The notes: generated by a model not told the origin, from the sequence alone. DNA of 64,000 nucleotides from Mesorhizobium qingshengii (GCF_027563465.1 NZ_JAPFQA010000008.1:1-64000), one strand, 5' to 3'; positions 17,469 to 26,797 are shown, counted from the stretch's first letter. Translations and numbers: made by a program.

Positions 17469-18653
17469 TCAGTCGAGCACCGAAACGATTGCCTTGGCGA
17501 GCTTGTCCATTCCATCCTCGGGCAGACCGGCCACGTTGATGCGGCTGTCGCCGACCATATAGACGCCGTGCTCGGCACGCAGCCGCTCGACCTGCGCTTC
17601 CGTGAGGCCAAGGCGGGAGAACATGCCGCGATGGCTGGCGACGAAATCGAAGCGGTCGGAGTTGGATTGCCGGCGCAGCGCCTCGGCGAACTGGACACGG
17701 AGTCTCAGCATGCGCAGGCGCATCTCCTCCAGCTCGGCTTCCCAGTCCGCACGCAACGCAGCGTCCTCGAGCACGATGCGCACGGCGGCTGCACCATGGT
17801 CCGGCGGCATCGAATACATGGCGCGCGCCGCCGACAGCATCTGGCTCATCGCCACGTCGGCCTGTGCGCCGTCCCTGGCCAGGATCATCGCGGCGCCGAC
17901 GCGGTCGCGGTAGACGGCGAAGTTCTTCGAGCAGCTGGAGGCAACAACCATTTCCGGAACTTTCGCGGCCAGCAGGCGCAAGCCAACGGCATCGGCCTCC
18001 AGGCCATCGCCAAAGCCCTGATAGGCGATGTCGACAAACGGCAGCAGGCCGCGCTCGACGACCAGATCGGCAACGGCCTCCCACTGAGCCGCGTCCAGAT
18101 TGGCGCCGGTCGGGTTGTGGCAGCAGCCATGCAGCAGCACGACGTCGCCGCTCTTCGCCGTCCGCAGCGCTGCCAGCATGTCGTCGAAACGAACGGCGCC
18201 CGAGGCAGCATCGAAATAGGGATAGTCGCGGATCTGCAGACCGGCGGCGCGCATCACCGGCATGTGGTTCGGCCAGGTCGGGTCGGACAGCCAGATTGTG
18301 GCATCGGATCGTGTCCGCTTCAGCAATTCCGCCACCAGCCGCAGCGCGCCGGAGCCGCCCGGCGCCTGTGCCGCACGGATGCGCGTCATGTCGGCACCCT
18401 GACCGAAGGCAAGCTTTGCCATGACCGTGTTGAAGACCGTGTCGCCGGCGAGCCCGAGATAGGTCTTGGTGTCCTGGCTCTGCAGCAGCCGCTTTTCGGC
18501 CTCGCGCACGGCGCGCATGACAGGCGTCTTGCCGTCGCGGTCCTTGTAGACGCCGACGCCAAGGTCGACCTTGTCGGGGCGCGGGTCGGCGCGGTAGAGG
18601 CCGATCAAGGCCAGGATCTTGTCGGCGGGAGCTGGCTGGAGATCTTCGAACAT
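17469..18653 (-). CDS. Aromatic-amino-acid/aspartate aminotransferase (class I)
   Basis: A 394-residue PLP aminotransferase of the TyrB/AspC type. It begins MFEDLQPAPADKILALIG, typical of that group, and has DPTWPNH, the substrate-site HGCCHNPTGANLD, DIAYQGFGDGLEAD, and the PLP-lysine in SSCSKNFAVYRDRVGA. I chose ATG 18653; the open frame runs on to 19004 without homology-like sequence. It transfers amino groups between aromatic or dicarboxylic amino acids and 2-oxoglutarate. It lies divergent from the ECF sigma gene across a 225-bp gap. Confidence 0.92.
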   Translation of the reverse strand: MFEDLQPAPADKILALIGLYRADPRPDKVDLGVGVYKDRDGKTPVMRAVREAEKRLLQSQDTKTYLGLAGDTVFNTVMAKLAFGQGADMTRIRAAQAPGGSGALRLVAELLKRTRSDATIWLSDPTWPNHMPVMRAAGLQIRDYPYFDAASGAVRFDDMLAALRTAKSGDVVLLHGCCHNPTGANLDAAQWEAVADLVVERGLLPFVDIAYQGFGDGLEADAVGLRLLAAKVPEMVVASSCSKNFAVYRDRVGAAMILARDGAQADVAMSQMLSAARAMYSMPPDHGAAAVRIVLEDAALRADWEAELEEMRLRMLRLRVQFAEALRRQSNSDRFDFVASHRGMFSRLGLTEAQVERLRAEHGVYMVGDSRINVAGLPEDGMDKLAKAIVSVLD

Positions 18654-18878
18654 CGCTGTGGTTCCGTTGGCGCGGCGGAGTGATACGCAAATCGAACGCG
18701 CTTCACCAGCGGTTTCGGTCACACCAAGCCAAAAAGCGGCATTCCGGCCGACTGTCGAAAAGATCGGCGCCGGCGGCACCGCAGGATCGCCCGGCTTTGC
18801 CGGTGAGGCGAGGGCAGTTGCGAACGATGTCGTCCAGCGATCGAAAAAAAATCGCACGGCAGGGATTAAAACCCCCAC

Positions 18879-19430
18879 ATGCTCCGTAAACAGGGCATGA
18901 AACGGTCGATGCCACGCTTCGATATTGTTGGACAACTCGGGTCGCTGCGCCGTTACGCACGCTCCTTGACGCGCGACGGCACGGACGCCGAGGATCTCGT
19001 GCATGACGCGCTGGTGCGCGCCTATGAGCGTCGCGGCACGTTCCGCTCCAGCGGAAACCTGCGCGCATGGCTACTGTCGATCGTCCACAACGCCTTCGTC
19101 GATCGCATGCGCGCGCGTCGCTCGGAAGCAGCGCGCCTCGATCAGGCCGGATACCTTGCCGATGGCAGCACGCCGGCGCCACAGGAACATTCGGTGCGCC
19201 TTGCGCAGGTGCGCGAGGCCTTTCTCGGCCTGCCGGAAGAGCAGCGTTCGGCACTGCATCTCGTCGCCATCGAAGGCCTTTCCTACAGCCAAGCCGCCGA
19301 TGCCAGCGGCGTGCCGTTGGGCACGCTGATGTCACGTATCAGCAGGGCGCGCGCCGCACTGCGCGAGATGGAGGACGCGACGCCCTCAAAGGCCAAAAAC
19401 CACCTCAGGATCGTTGGAGACCCGTCATGA
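18879..19430 (+). CDS. ECF-type RNA polymerase sigma factor
   Basis: A 183-residue (or slightly shorter) sigma-70 family ECF factor. Region 2 is visible as LRRYARSLTRDGTDAEDLVHDALVRAYERRGTF with the LRAWLLSIVHN continuation. Region 4 is LGLPEEQRSALHLVAIEGLSYSQAADASGVPLGTLMSRISRARAALRE. Starts at 18879, 18897 or 18909 are all possible; MPRFDIV at 18909 is attractive. Its TCATGA overlap with the next gene, a membrane anti-sigma candidate, is the standard ECF pair. The inducing signal and regulon are unknown. Confidence 0.9.
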   Translation: MLRKQGMKRSMPRFDIVGQLGSLRRYARSLTRDGTDAEDLVHDALVRAYERRGTFRSSGNLRAWLLSIVHNAFVDRMRARRSEAARLDQAGYLADGSTPAPQEHSVRLAQVREAFLGLPEEQRSALHLVAIEGLSYSQAADASGVPLGTLMSRISRARAALREMEDATPSKAKNHLRIVGDPS

Positions 19431-20200
19431 TCGCAACTGTCGATCCCGTGACCGATGCCGACCTCGATGCCTATGTCGACGACCAGCTCGACGTCAGCCG
19501 CCGCATCGAGGTCGAGGCGTTTCTGTCCACCCGTCCAGAGGCCGCGGCGCGCGTGATGTCGGATCTGAGGACCCGCGACGAGCTGCGCGTGGCGCTTGCC
19601 GGCTCCAGGGGCATGGCGAGGCTGGCGACCGCCGATGCCGCGCGGCGGCTGGAGAGGGGGCTTGCCCGGGGCCGCATCTTCGGCGTGTTGCAGCGCGCTG
19701 CTGCGATTGCCGCCTTCATTGCCGCCGGCTGGCTGGCGAACGGGATCATCGGGCCAATGTCGGTGACCAAGGTGGTCGCTTCGCCGCAGCCGCCGGCCTA
19801 TCTGGAGGAGGCGATTAGCGCGCACAGAACGACGCTGGTACGCGAGAGCATGCCATCGCAGCCGGAAGCGCCCAACTACAACGCCGGCGAGATCCGTGCC
19901 GCGACCGCCATCGTCATGCCGTCGCTACCCAAGGGATGGAAGGTGCGCGACGTGCAGATCTATCCTTCGCGTTTCGGCCCGAGCGTCGAGATGGCGGTCG
20001 AGACCAAGGACATGGGCCTAGTCTCGCTGTTTGCCATCCGGCCGGGAAACTTCGATGTCGTCAAGCCGACGGTCGCGCCCTCTGGCGACATTTCCTCGGC
20101 CTATTTCCAGATCGGCGAGGTCGCCTACGCGGTGGTGGCGCGAAGCGAGGTCCATGACCTCGACCGCGCCGCCGAGACGCTCGCCAGAACGCTCTACTGA
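19427..20200 (+). CDS. Anti-sigma factor, transmembrane
   Basis: A 257-residue protein overlapping the sigma gene by ATGA. The N-terminal cytoplasmic region (TDADLDAYVDDQLDVSRRIEVEAFL) resembles the anti-sigma domain that caps ECF sigma factors. One hydrophobic segment near 85-105 (GVLQRAAAIAAFIAAGWLA) should span the membrane, leaving a C-terminal periplasmic domain. It lacks a clear HxxxCxxC zinc motif, so it is not a ZAS-type redox anti-sigma. The periplasmic domain (SLPKGWKVRDVQIYPSRFG) probably senses the signal or controls proteolysis. Confidence 0.8.
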   Translation: MIATVDPVTDADLDAYVDDQLDVSRRIEVEAFLSTRPEAAARVMSDLRTRDELRVALAGSRGMARLATADAARRLERGLARGRIFGVLQRAAAIAAFIAAGWLANGIIGPMSVTKVVASPQPPAYLEEAISAHRTTLVRESMPSQPEAPNYNAGEIRAATAIVMPSLPKGWKVRDVQIYPSRFGPSVEMAVETKDMGLVSLFAIRPGNFDVVKPTVAPSGDISSAYFQIGEVAYAVVARSEVHDLDRAAETLARTLY

Positions 20201-20223
20201 CCGATCCACAAAGGAGAATTCAA

Positions 20224-20940
20224 ATGAACACTCCCAATCTGGGATACCGCGCGGGCGCCGGCGCCCAAACCGGAGCCATTTATGACGAGGGCCTGCGCCA
20301 GCACATGCTGCGCGTTTACAACTACATGGGCCTTGGCCTCGTTGTCACCGGCCTGGTCGCCTTCATGGTGTCGTCGACGCCCGCGCTTTACGTGCCGATC
20401 TTCTCCAGCCCGCTGAAATGGGTGGTGATGCTGGCGCCGCTTGCCTTTGTCATGCTGTTCTCGTTCAAGATGCAGACCATGTCGGCGGCCAGCGCCCAGG
20501 CGATGTTCTGGGCCTTCTGCGCGGTCATGGGCCTGTCGCTGGCCTCCGTGTTCCTGGTCTTCACCGGCACCAGCATCGCGCGCACCTTCTTCATCGCCGC
20601 CACCATGTTCGGCGCCACCAGCCTCTACGGCTATACTACCAGGCGCGACCTGACCCAGTTCTCGTCGTTCCTGATCATGGGCCTGATCGGCGTGGTGATC
20701 GCCAGCATCGTCAACATCTTCCTCGGCTCGACCGCGCTGCAGTTCGCCATCTCGGTGATCGGCATCGCCGTGTTCGTCGGCCTGACCGCGTGGGATACGC
20801 AGACGATCAAGGAGCAGTATGCGGAGAATTTCGACGCGGAGTCGCGCCAGAAGCTCGCCGTCTTCGGCGCCTTCTCGCTCTATCTGAATTTCATCAATAT
20901 CTTCCAGCTGTTGCTGAACTTCACCGGCGAACGCGAGTAA
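20224..20940 (+). CDS. Bax inhibitor-1/YccA-family membrane protein
   Basis: A 238-residue protein with seven hydrophobic segments and the BI-1 ending LYLNFINIFQLLLNFTGERE. Other family features are LRQHMLRVYNYMGLGLVVTG at the start and VGLTAWDTQTIKEQYAE near the end. Bacterial members (YbhL/YccA) act as membrane channels or FtsH modulators. ATG 20224 follows AAAGGAGAA. It lies 23 bp after the anti-sigma gene, so it may share a transcript or be a target of that sigma factor; neither can be shown here. Confidence 0.93.
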   Translation: MNTPNLGYRAGAGAQTGAIYDEGLRQHMLRVYNYMGLGLVVTGLVAFMVSSTPALYVPIFSSPLKWVVMLAPLAFVMLFSFKMQTMSAASAQAMFWAFCAVMGLSLASVFLVFTGTSIARTFFIAATMFGATSLYGYTTRRDLTQFSSFLIMGLIGVVIASIVNIFLGSTALQFAISVIGIAVFVGLTAWDTQTIKEQYAENFDAESRQKLAVFGAFSLYLNFINIFQLLLNFTGERE

Positions 20941-20991
20941 CGACTGTCCGTTGCGGGTGAGGGCGAGGAATATCGCCCGGGATGTAAAGAG

Positions 20992-21016
20992 GTGGCCGGG
21001 GAGATCCTCCGGCCAC
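20992..21016. terminator. GC-rich hairpin after the Bax inhibitor gene
   Basis: GTGGCCGG (20992-20999) pairs with CCGGCCAC (21009-21016) in the gap between the Bax inhibitor and epimerase genes. No T-tract follows, so it may be a Rho-assisted stop rather than a classic intrinsic terminator. Confidence 0.4.
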
Positions 21017-21113
21017 AATTCGTTCTGGCGAGGCCCGGCCACACCTTGAGTCCCCAAGAGCTTTTGTTAGTCTGCCCACCGCACCAGCCTTCAACAACGG
21101 CCCGCGAGGACAT

Positions 21114-21995
21114 GTGGCACAGGACAGCCAAACGCTTCATGGCGACGGCATCTCGGCGATCATAGTCGCGCAGGGCGCCGAACTGGTTTCGCTGCAAGAT
21201 GCGCAGGGATTTGAGTTCCTCTGGCAGGCCGGGCCGGCCTGGCGGCGCCATTCGCCGGTGCTGTTTCCGATCGTCGGCCGGTTGAAGGCAGACCAACTGC
21301 GCCATAGAGGCCGGACCTACCCGATGACGCAGCACGGCTTCGCCCGCGACAAGCCATTTGCCTGGGCGGAGAGGGGGCCGCGATCCTGCACGATGGTTCT
21401 CACCGACGACGCCGATACCCGTGCGCACTACCCCTTCGCCTTCCGTCTGGCGGTGACCTACACGCTGGATCGCCAGCAGCTTGGCGTGACCTTCGACATC
21501 ACCAACACCGGCGATGAGCCGCTGCCGGCGTCAATCGGAGCGCATCCGGCGTTCAATTGGCCGTTGCTGCCGGATCTGGCCAAGACCGATTACCGGCTGA
21601 CTTTTGCCGACGATGAGCGGGCGCAGATCCGCCGGCTGAAGGACGGCCTGCTTACGGCAACGCTGGAGCCAACACCTGTCGCAGGCATGACCCTCGATCT
21701 CTCCGAACGCCTGTTCGACGATGACGCCGTCATTCTCGATCAACCCGCCAGCACCAGCGTGCGCTACGCCGCCAGGCGTGGTCCGGCGATCGAGATGGCG
21801 TGGCAGGGATTTCCTGTACTGGGCATCTGGTCAAAGCCCGGTGGCGCGCCGTTCCTGTGCATCGAACCCTGGCATGGCATTGCGAGCCCGGTGGACTTCG
21901 ATGGCGACTTCATCGACAAACCTGGCCTTATGCTGATCGCGCCAGCAGCGAAGCGCCTGCTGAGCTATCAGATCCGGCTGATCGGATCGGTTTGA
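21114..21995 (+). CDS. Aldose 1-epimerase family protein
   Basis: A 293-residue beta-sandwich protein of the galactose mutarotase-like superfamily (LacX/YeaD-type). It shows FLWQAGPAWRRHSPVLFPIVGRL near the N-terminus, MTQHGFARDKPF with a catalytic-type His, and the second His in IGAHPAFNWPL. The C-terminal CIEPWHGIASP is typical. The likely reaction is interconversion of sugar anomers or hexose-6-phosphate anomers; the substrate is not clear. The start is GTG 21114 with GCGAGGA upstream, so the ATG at 21112 in another frame is rejected. Confidence 0.88.
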   Translation: MAQDSQTLHGDGISAIIVAQGAELVSLQDAQGFEFLWQAGPAWRRHSPVLFPIVGRLKADQLRHRGRTYPMTQHGFARDKPFAWAERGPRSCTMVLTDDADTRAHYPFAFRLAVTYTLDRQQLGVTFDITNTGDEPLPASIGAHPAFNWPLLPDLAKTDYRLTFADDERAQIRRLKDGLLTATLEPTPVAGMTLDLSERLFDDDAVILDQPASTSVRYAARRGPAIEMAWQGFPVLGIWSKPGGAPFLCIEPWHGIASPVDFDGDFIDKPGLMLIAPAAKRLLSYQIRLIGSV

Positions 21996-22092
21996 AAACC
22001 GGGGCGGAGAGGAAGCCCGGGACCGGGTGCGCAGAGCATCGTGGACGCCGGCGCCGGGACATTCCGACGCTTGATTTTAGAGGAGACGCAAC

Positions 22093-22485
22093 ATGGACCG
22101 ATTCACGGGCGGCTGCCTTTGCGGCGACGTCCGGATTATCGCGTCGGGACGCCCATACCGGGTGGGCATTTGTCACTGTCTCGACTGCCGCAAGCATCAT
22201 GGGGCGCTTTTCTACGCTGCCGCGGTGTTCGCTCAGGACGCGGTGACGATCGAGGGCGAAACACGCGACTACGCCGGGCGTTTTTTCTGTCCCCGCTGCG
22301 GGTCGTCGGTTTTCGCCCGCAGCGCGGACGAAATCGAAGTGCACCTGGGAGCCCTGGATGCCCCTGACCAACTGATGCCAACCTACGAAAGCTGGATCGT
22401 CCGTCGCGAGTCCTGGTTGCCGCCGTTTCCGCTCACGCGGCGATACGAGCGCGACCGTGACGCCACGGGTCGCTTTGAGGAGTAG
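22093..22485 (+). CDS. GFA-family zinc-binding protein (glutathione-dependent formaldehyde-activating type)
   Basis: A 130-residue protein with the cysteine pattern of the GFA fold: GGCLCGDVR, CHCLDCRKHHGALF, and FFCPRCGSSVF, giving two structural zinc sites. The founding member was reported to speed S-hydroxymethylglutathione formation; most relatives have unknown activity. ATG 22093 follows GAGGAGACGCAAC. The gene stands alone between the epimerase and a convergent regulator. Confidence 0.88.
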   Translation: MDRFTGGCLCGDVRIIASGRPYRVGICHCLDCRKHHGALFYAAAVFAQDAVTIEGETRDYAGRFFCPRCGSSVFARSADEIEVHLGALDAPDQLMPTYESWIVRRESWLPPFPLTRRYERDRDATGRFEE

Positions 22486-22556
22486 GTGGGACGAGCGGTT
22501 CGAAGGCCAAATTTGTGCCTTGATCGAGATATCAAACCTTCGATCCCGCCGGCGCG

Positions 22557-24074
22557 TCACTCCGGAAGACCGGCCTTGCGGAAGCCATCGACGAAATGCT
22601 CGAGCGTCGCCGCATCGCGGAACGGCTCCGTCGCGACCCAGTGGCGGGTCGTGAAATGCGGGTTGCTGACGAGGAACAGTTCGACCTCCGCGCGCGCCTC
22701 GTCGAGCCGGCCGAGTTGCGCAAGGCTTGCCGCCAGGAAACGGCGTGAGCTGGTGCGATAAGTCTCGTCCCTGCGCAGCGTCTCGACCGCGGCGTCGTAT
22801 TCGTGCGCCGCATATTGTGCCGCGCCGAGCGTCAGATAGTACCAGCTTGCCGGAAACGGGTTCAGCCGGAACGCCTTGCGAATATGCTCGAGGCCCTCTT
22901 CGACCCGCCCGGCCAGAACCGCGATATCGGACAATGTCGCCCATGCGTCGGCCTCGTTCGGGTCGAGCTGAAACGCGTTGGCGAATTCCGCATCCGCCTC
23001 GGCGAAGCTGCGCTCATAGGCAAGCAGGTTGGCCAGGACCCAGTGGCAGCCAGCGTCGTTGGGGTCGATCGCCACGGCTTTGCGCGCCAGTTCCAGGGCA
23101 AGGCGACGGTTTGGCTCAATGGGTTCGCCCCAGTGCACCCATCCCATCCAGTGGTTCATGGCAAGCCAGCGATAGGCCTCGGCGTATTCCGGATCGAGCG
23201 ATACCGCGCGCGTGAGCATCAGATGCGCTTCCCGCGCCGTCTGCGGCGAATCGTCGATCAGCTTGCGCGCCCGCACGCAGAGATCGTAGGCCTCGAGATT
23301 TCTGGGCCGGTTGCGCGGCGGCGGTGCGCGCAGCCGGCCGAGCAACGCCTCCACGATCTTGGCCGTTACCTCGTCCTGAACGGCAAAGATATCTTCCAGG
23401 CTGCGATCAAAGCGTTCCGCCCATAGATGTTCGCCGCTCACAGCGTCGACCAGCTGGGCGTTGATGCGCACGCGCCCCGCGGCGCGTCGTGCGCTACCCT
23501 CCAGCAGATAGCGCACGCCGAGCTCCTCAGCGATCGCACGCACGTCCATCGCCTTGCCTTTGTAGGCAAAGGTCGAGTTGCGCGCGATAACGAACAGGCC
23601 GGAGATTCTCGACAGGTCGGTGATCAGGTCTTCGGTCAACCCATCGGCAAAGGAGTCCTGCTCGGGATCGTTGCTGAAATTGACGAAGGGCAGCACGGCT
23701 ATCGATGGTTTGCCGGGCAGCGGCAGGGGTTTTCGCTTCGCGCCACCGAGTTGTTCGATGGCCCCCGTGAAGCGGTAGCCGACGCGCGGAACCGTGGCGA
23801 TCCATTCACCGCCATCGGCGGCCGGGCCAAGCAGCTTGCGCAGCTGCGCGATCTGGACGGTGAGGTTGCCTTCCTCGACGGCCGTGCCCGGCCAGGCCGC
23901 GTCCATCAAGTCGGCCTTGGCCAGGATTTCACCGGGTCGTCCGACGAGCGCCGCAAGCAGCTTTAGCCCACGATAGCCAACGGCAACGGGCACGTCGTTC
24001 CGAAGCAGCGTTCCCGCACCGGAATCAAGCACGAATGGACCAAAGGCAAAGCGCTCTCCCTGCATGGGGCGCAT
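22557..24074 (-). CDS. Winged-helix transcriptional regulator with adenylate-cyclase-like and TPR regions
   Basis: A 505-residue protein with an OmpR/CadC-type winged helix at about 1-105 (LLAALVGRPGEILAKADLMDAAWPG, then VEEGNLTVQIAQLRKLLG). A TolB/FlgO-like segment follows at about 125-245 (IAVLPFVNFSNDPEQDSFADGL and YLLEGSARRAAGRVRINAQL). The rest, about 255-505, holds tetratricopeptide repeats. This is the common rhizobial 'adenylate cyclase-like' regulator, but no nucleotide cyclase catalytic domain is present. There is no membrane segment, so the signal is probably cytoplasmic. The target is unknown; it is divergent from the DUF1127 gene. Confidence 0.85.
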   Translation of the reverse strand: MRPMQGERFAFGPFVLDSGAGTLLRNDVPVAVGYRGLKLLAALVGRPGEILAKADLMDAAWPGTAVEEGNLTVQIAQLRKLLGPAADGGEWIATVPRVGYRFTGAIEQLGGAKRKPLPLPGKPSIAVLPFVNFSNDPEQDSFADGLTEDLITDLSRISGLFVIARNSTFAYKGKAMDVRAIAEELGVRYLLEGSARRAAGRVRINAQLVDAVSGEHLWAERFDRSLEDIFAVQDEVTAKIVEALLGRLRAPPPRNRPRNLEAYDLCVRARKLIDDSPQTAREAHLMLTRAVSLDPEYAEAYRWLAMNHWMGWVHWGEPIEPNRRLALELARKAVAIDPNDAGCHWVLANLLAYERSFAEADAEFANAFQLDPNEADAWATLSDIAVLAGRVEEGLEHIRKAFRLNPFPASWYYLTLGAAQYAAHEYDAAVETLRRDETYRTSSRRFLAASLAQLGRLDEARAEVELFLVSNPHFTTRHWVATEPFRDAATLEHFVDGFRKAGLPE

Positions 24075-24200
24075 CTATAGCCCGTTTGGAAGTTTTGAGA
24101 ACTATTTGGGAAGGCTTAATTACGGCGCTGTTCGCATCCTGCAGAATTCAACCTCTTTCAGGTCGAGGGCCCTGGGCCCCTAAACCACATGGAGGTTGCC

Positions 24201-24461
24201 ATGAACGATATCCTTGCGTCGGCCCCGCATCAGGCAGCACGGCCGGGAACGCCGGTGGGGCTGGCGGACGTGCCGGTCCGGCACTTGGCGACCCTGCGAA
24301 GCATTATCGCGACCTTGCGCGAGCGGACCTGGCGCGAGCGGATACGCTTTCGCTGGGAACTCGAGCAAATGTCGAAGGACAATCCGCATTTGATCGACGA
24401 TATCGGCATGACGAGACGGCAGGTCGAGGCAGAGATCGCCAAGCCCTTCTGGCAACGATAA
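24201..24461 (+). CDS. DUF1127-containing small basic protein
   Basis: An 86-residue protein whose C-terminal part (LEQMSKDNPHLIDDIGMTRRQVEAE) is the DUF1127/YjiS-like Arg-rich motif. In other alphaproteobacteria short DUF1127 proteins affect RNA turnover and phosphate or stress physiology, but those are smaller; the function of this longer form is unknown. GGAGG at 24191-24195 fixes ATG 24201. The gene begins about 126 bp from the divergent TPR regulator, so control by that regulator is possible. Confidence 0.8.
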   Translation: MNDILASAPHQAARPGTPVGLADVPVRHLATLRSIIATLRERTWRERIRFRWELEQMSKDNPHLIDDIGMTRRQVEAEIAKPFWQR

Positions 24462-25180
24462 GGCGAAACCCTTGAAGCCCGCTTGCCACCCCCAAGGCCG
24501 ACCGGTGCACCGAGCGGTGCTTGTCGAAAGGTCCATAGGGAAGGGAGGTTGCCTCGCGCATGATCTCGGGACAACCCGCGCGGCTTGATATTGTAGTCGC
24601 CGCTTGTGCTCTCGCCGAGACATCCAAATGCCGGCTGTCATCATACCGGCTGTTGTGCATTTCCTCAGCGCCTCCTTGCTAATGGCTGGTTGGGGGCGCT
24701 CGGTCCGCTTCTCGCACGCGAGCGTCGTATCTAGGTCTGCCCGATTGTCACGCCCCAGGTCCAGCACGGTGTTCGACGCTGCGACGTCCGTTGCTTGGTC
24801 TGCCGCCGTGTTTAAGCGAATGAACGAGGCGGACCCGCAGGCTCCCTTGGCCGCCATCCGAAAGTCGCATAAGATAGATTATGGAACTGACGCGTTGGGC
24901 TGAGACTGGAAAATGCTGATGTTTTTCATCGGCTTGACGGTTGGCAAACTGGCCGTTGAACCAACCACGTGGTTCGGCTGCAAGCACCGCGTAATGTGCA
25001 ACGGCAGTGGTCCGGACGCGCTCAAGGCCCAGGAGGACTTGGCCAGCGAATGCCGGTGACGTGGCTTGGCTCGCTTCAGCGGTCTTGGCCAGATCGACTG
25101 GATTTGCGTCGGAGACCAAGACCAGGAAAAGCCCGTTGCTGTAATGCGACAATGCCGACGGCAATGAAGAGCCGTTCCTA
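24462..25180. other. 719-bp stretch without a convincing gene
   Basis: No reading frame here shows the third-position GC bias of its neighbours, and base composition is more even than in flanking genes. Several short open frames exist on both strands, including minus 24304-24660 with a good AGGAGG upstream but running antisense through the DUF1127 gene, and minus 24748-25206. None resembles a known family. It may be decayed DNA or hold an unrecognised RNA. No tRNA-like cloverleaf was seen. Confidence 0.5.
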
Positions 25181-25999
25181 TCACGCTGATCTATAAGGAG
25201 TTTCAATCACCATTCCGTCATAGGCCGGCTCGACGTTCGCGGGTGTCTCGGCCATCACCGTGGCGTAGTCGAGCGGCACATGCATATGCGTCAGGACGGC
25301 GTGTTTTGGCGCCAGCCGCTCGATCCAGCCAAGTGCCTCGCCAAGCGACAGATGACTTGGGTGCGACCGGTATTGCAGCGCGTCGATGATCAGTGCGTCG
25401 AGGTCGCGCAGTCGCTCGACGGTGGCATCCGGAAAGTCGCTGATATCAGGGCAATAGGCGATGCCGCCGATGCGAAAACCGAGCGAGATGATGTCCCCGT
25501 GGACCTGCGGCAATGGCTCAAGGGTGAGGGCACCCCCCTCTCCTTCGATGACCACCGGTCTGACATGGTCGATGATATGTGCCCTGACGATCGGCGGATA
25601 GGAACTGCCTTGCGGCGTCTCGAAGCAGTATCCGAACGCTTGCCGCAGCCGAAGCATTGTTACCCCGTCGGCATGGATGTCGATCAGCTGGCGCTGCTCG
25701 AGGACGAAACCGCGCAGATCGTCGATGCCGTGGATATGATCGGCATGCGGATGGGTATAGACGACCGCATCGAGACGCTTGACCGATGCCAGCAGCATCT
25801 GCTGGCGGAAGTCAGGTCCGGTGTCGATGACAACGGTGGTGCGAGCGCCGTTCGCCGCGATCCGTTCGACCAGAACAGCGGTGCGCATGCGCCGGTTCCT
25901 CGGGTTGTTCGGGTCGCAATTGCCCCAGTCGCCAGTGATGCGCGGCGCACCTGGCGACGAGCCGCAGCCGAGAATGGTAACGCGCAGCCGGTCGGTCAT
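25181..25999 (-). CDS. MBL-fold metallohydrolase, PhnP-like
   Basis: The 272-residue metallo-beta-lactamase-fold hydrolase has GCGSSPGAPR at the N-terminus, the metal-binding THPHADHIHGIDDLR, a second ligand His in PLPQVHGD, Asp in YCPDISDFPD and a late His in LTHMHVPLDY. These fit the PhnP/cyclic phosphodiesterase branch. It sits 3 bp downstream of tatD in the conserved metG-tatD-MBL order of alphaproteobacteria. No phn genes are nearby, so a specific phosphonate role is doubtful. Confidence 0.9.
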   Translation of the reverse strand: MTDRLRVTILGCGSSPGAPRITGDWGNCDPNNPRNRRMRTAVLVERIAANGARTTVVIDTGPDFRQQMLLASVKRLDAVVYTHPHADHIHGIDDLRGFVLEQRQLIDIHADGVTMLRLRQAFGYCFETPQGSSYPPIVRAHIIDHVRPVVIEGEGGALTLEPLPQVHGDIISLGFRIGGIAYCPDISDFPDATVERLRDLDALIIDALQYRSHPSHLSLGEALGWIERLAPKHAVLTHMHVPLDYATVMAETPANVEPAYDGMVIETPYRSA

Positions 26000-26002
26000 C
26001 GT

Positions 26003-26797
26003 TCAGGCGCTTTGCTCGGCAGGTCGCGGCATCTTGCCGAACAGACGGAAGAAATTGTTCGTCGTCAGCGTCGCGATTTCGGCCTCGCTGACGCCGATTG
26101 TTTCCGCCAGCACCTTGGCCGTGTGCGCGACATAGGCCGGCTCGTTGCGCTTGCCGCGAAACGGTATGGGCGCCAGGTAGGGTGCGTCGGTTTCGACCAG
26201 CAGGCGGTCATGCGGCACGTCGGCGGCAATGGCGCGCAATTCGGCCGAGTTCTTGAAGGTCAGGATGCCCGAGAAGGACACATAACCGCCGAGCGCGACG
26301 CCAATTTCGGCCAGCCGCCTTCCGGAGGAAAAACAGTGCAGGATGAAGGGGAAGGCGCCCTTCCCTGTTTCGTCCTCGAGAATGGCTGCCATATCGTCAT
26401 CGGCGTCGCGCGCATGAATGACCAGTGGCAGCGCTGTCTCACGGGCAGCGGCGATGTGATTGCGAAACACCCGCGCTTGCGCATCGCGCGGCGCTTTGTC
26501 GTAGAAGTAATCCAGCCCCGCCTCGCCGATCGCCACCACTTTCGGATGAACCGACAGATGGACAAGATCCGCGGCGGTGACGTCGAGCTCTTCCGCGGCA
26601 TTGTGCGGATGGGTGCCGACCGAGCAATAGACTTCGTCGAAAGTCTCTGCGATTTCAAGGATTTGCTGAAACCGCTTGACGCGCGTCGAGATCGTCACCA
26701 TGCGGCCAATTCCGGCCGCTTTGGCGCGGGCGACAATGGCCGCCCGCTCCTCGGCGAAGTCTGGAAAATCCAGATGGCAATGGCTGTCGACGAGCAT
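26003..26797 (-). CDS. TatD-family metal-dependent hydrolase
   Basis: A 264-residue TIM-barrel amidohydrolase with the metal ligands visible in MLVDSHCHLDFPDF, GEAGLDYFYDKAP, PLVIHARDADDD, ILHCFSS and LLVETDAPYLAP. E. coli TatD/YcfH proteins act as 3'-5' exonucleases or D-aminoacyl-tRNA-type deacylases; which applies here cannot be told. Its ATG overlaps the metG stop by one base (TGATG), so translation is coupled. Confidence 0.93.
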   Translation of the reverse strand: MLVDSHCHLDFPDFAEERAAIVARAKAAGIGRMVTISTRVKRFQQILEIAETFDEVYCSVGTHPHNAAEELDVTAADLVHLSVHPKVVAIGEAGLDYFYDKAPRDAQARVFRNHIAAARETALPLVIHARDADDDMAAILEDETGKGAFPFILHCFSSGRRLAEIGVALGGYVSFSGILTFKNSAELRAIAADVPHDRLLVETDAPYLAPIPFRGKRNEPAYVAHTAKVLAETIGVSEAEIATLTTNNFFRLFGKMPRPAEQSA

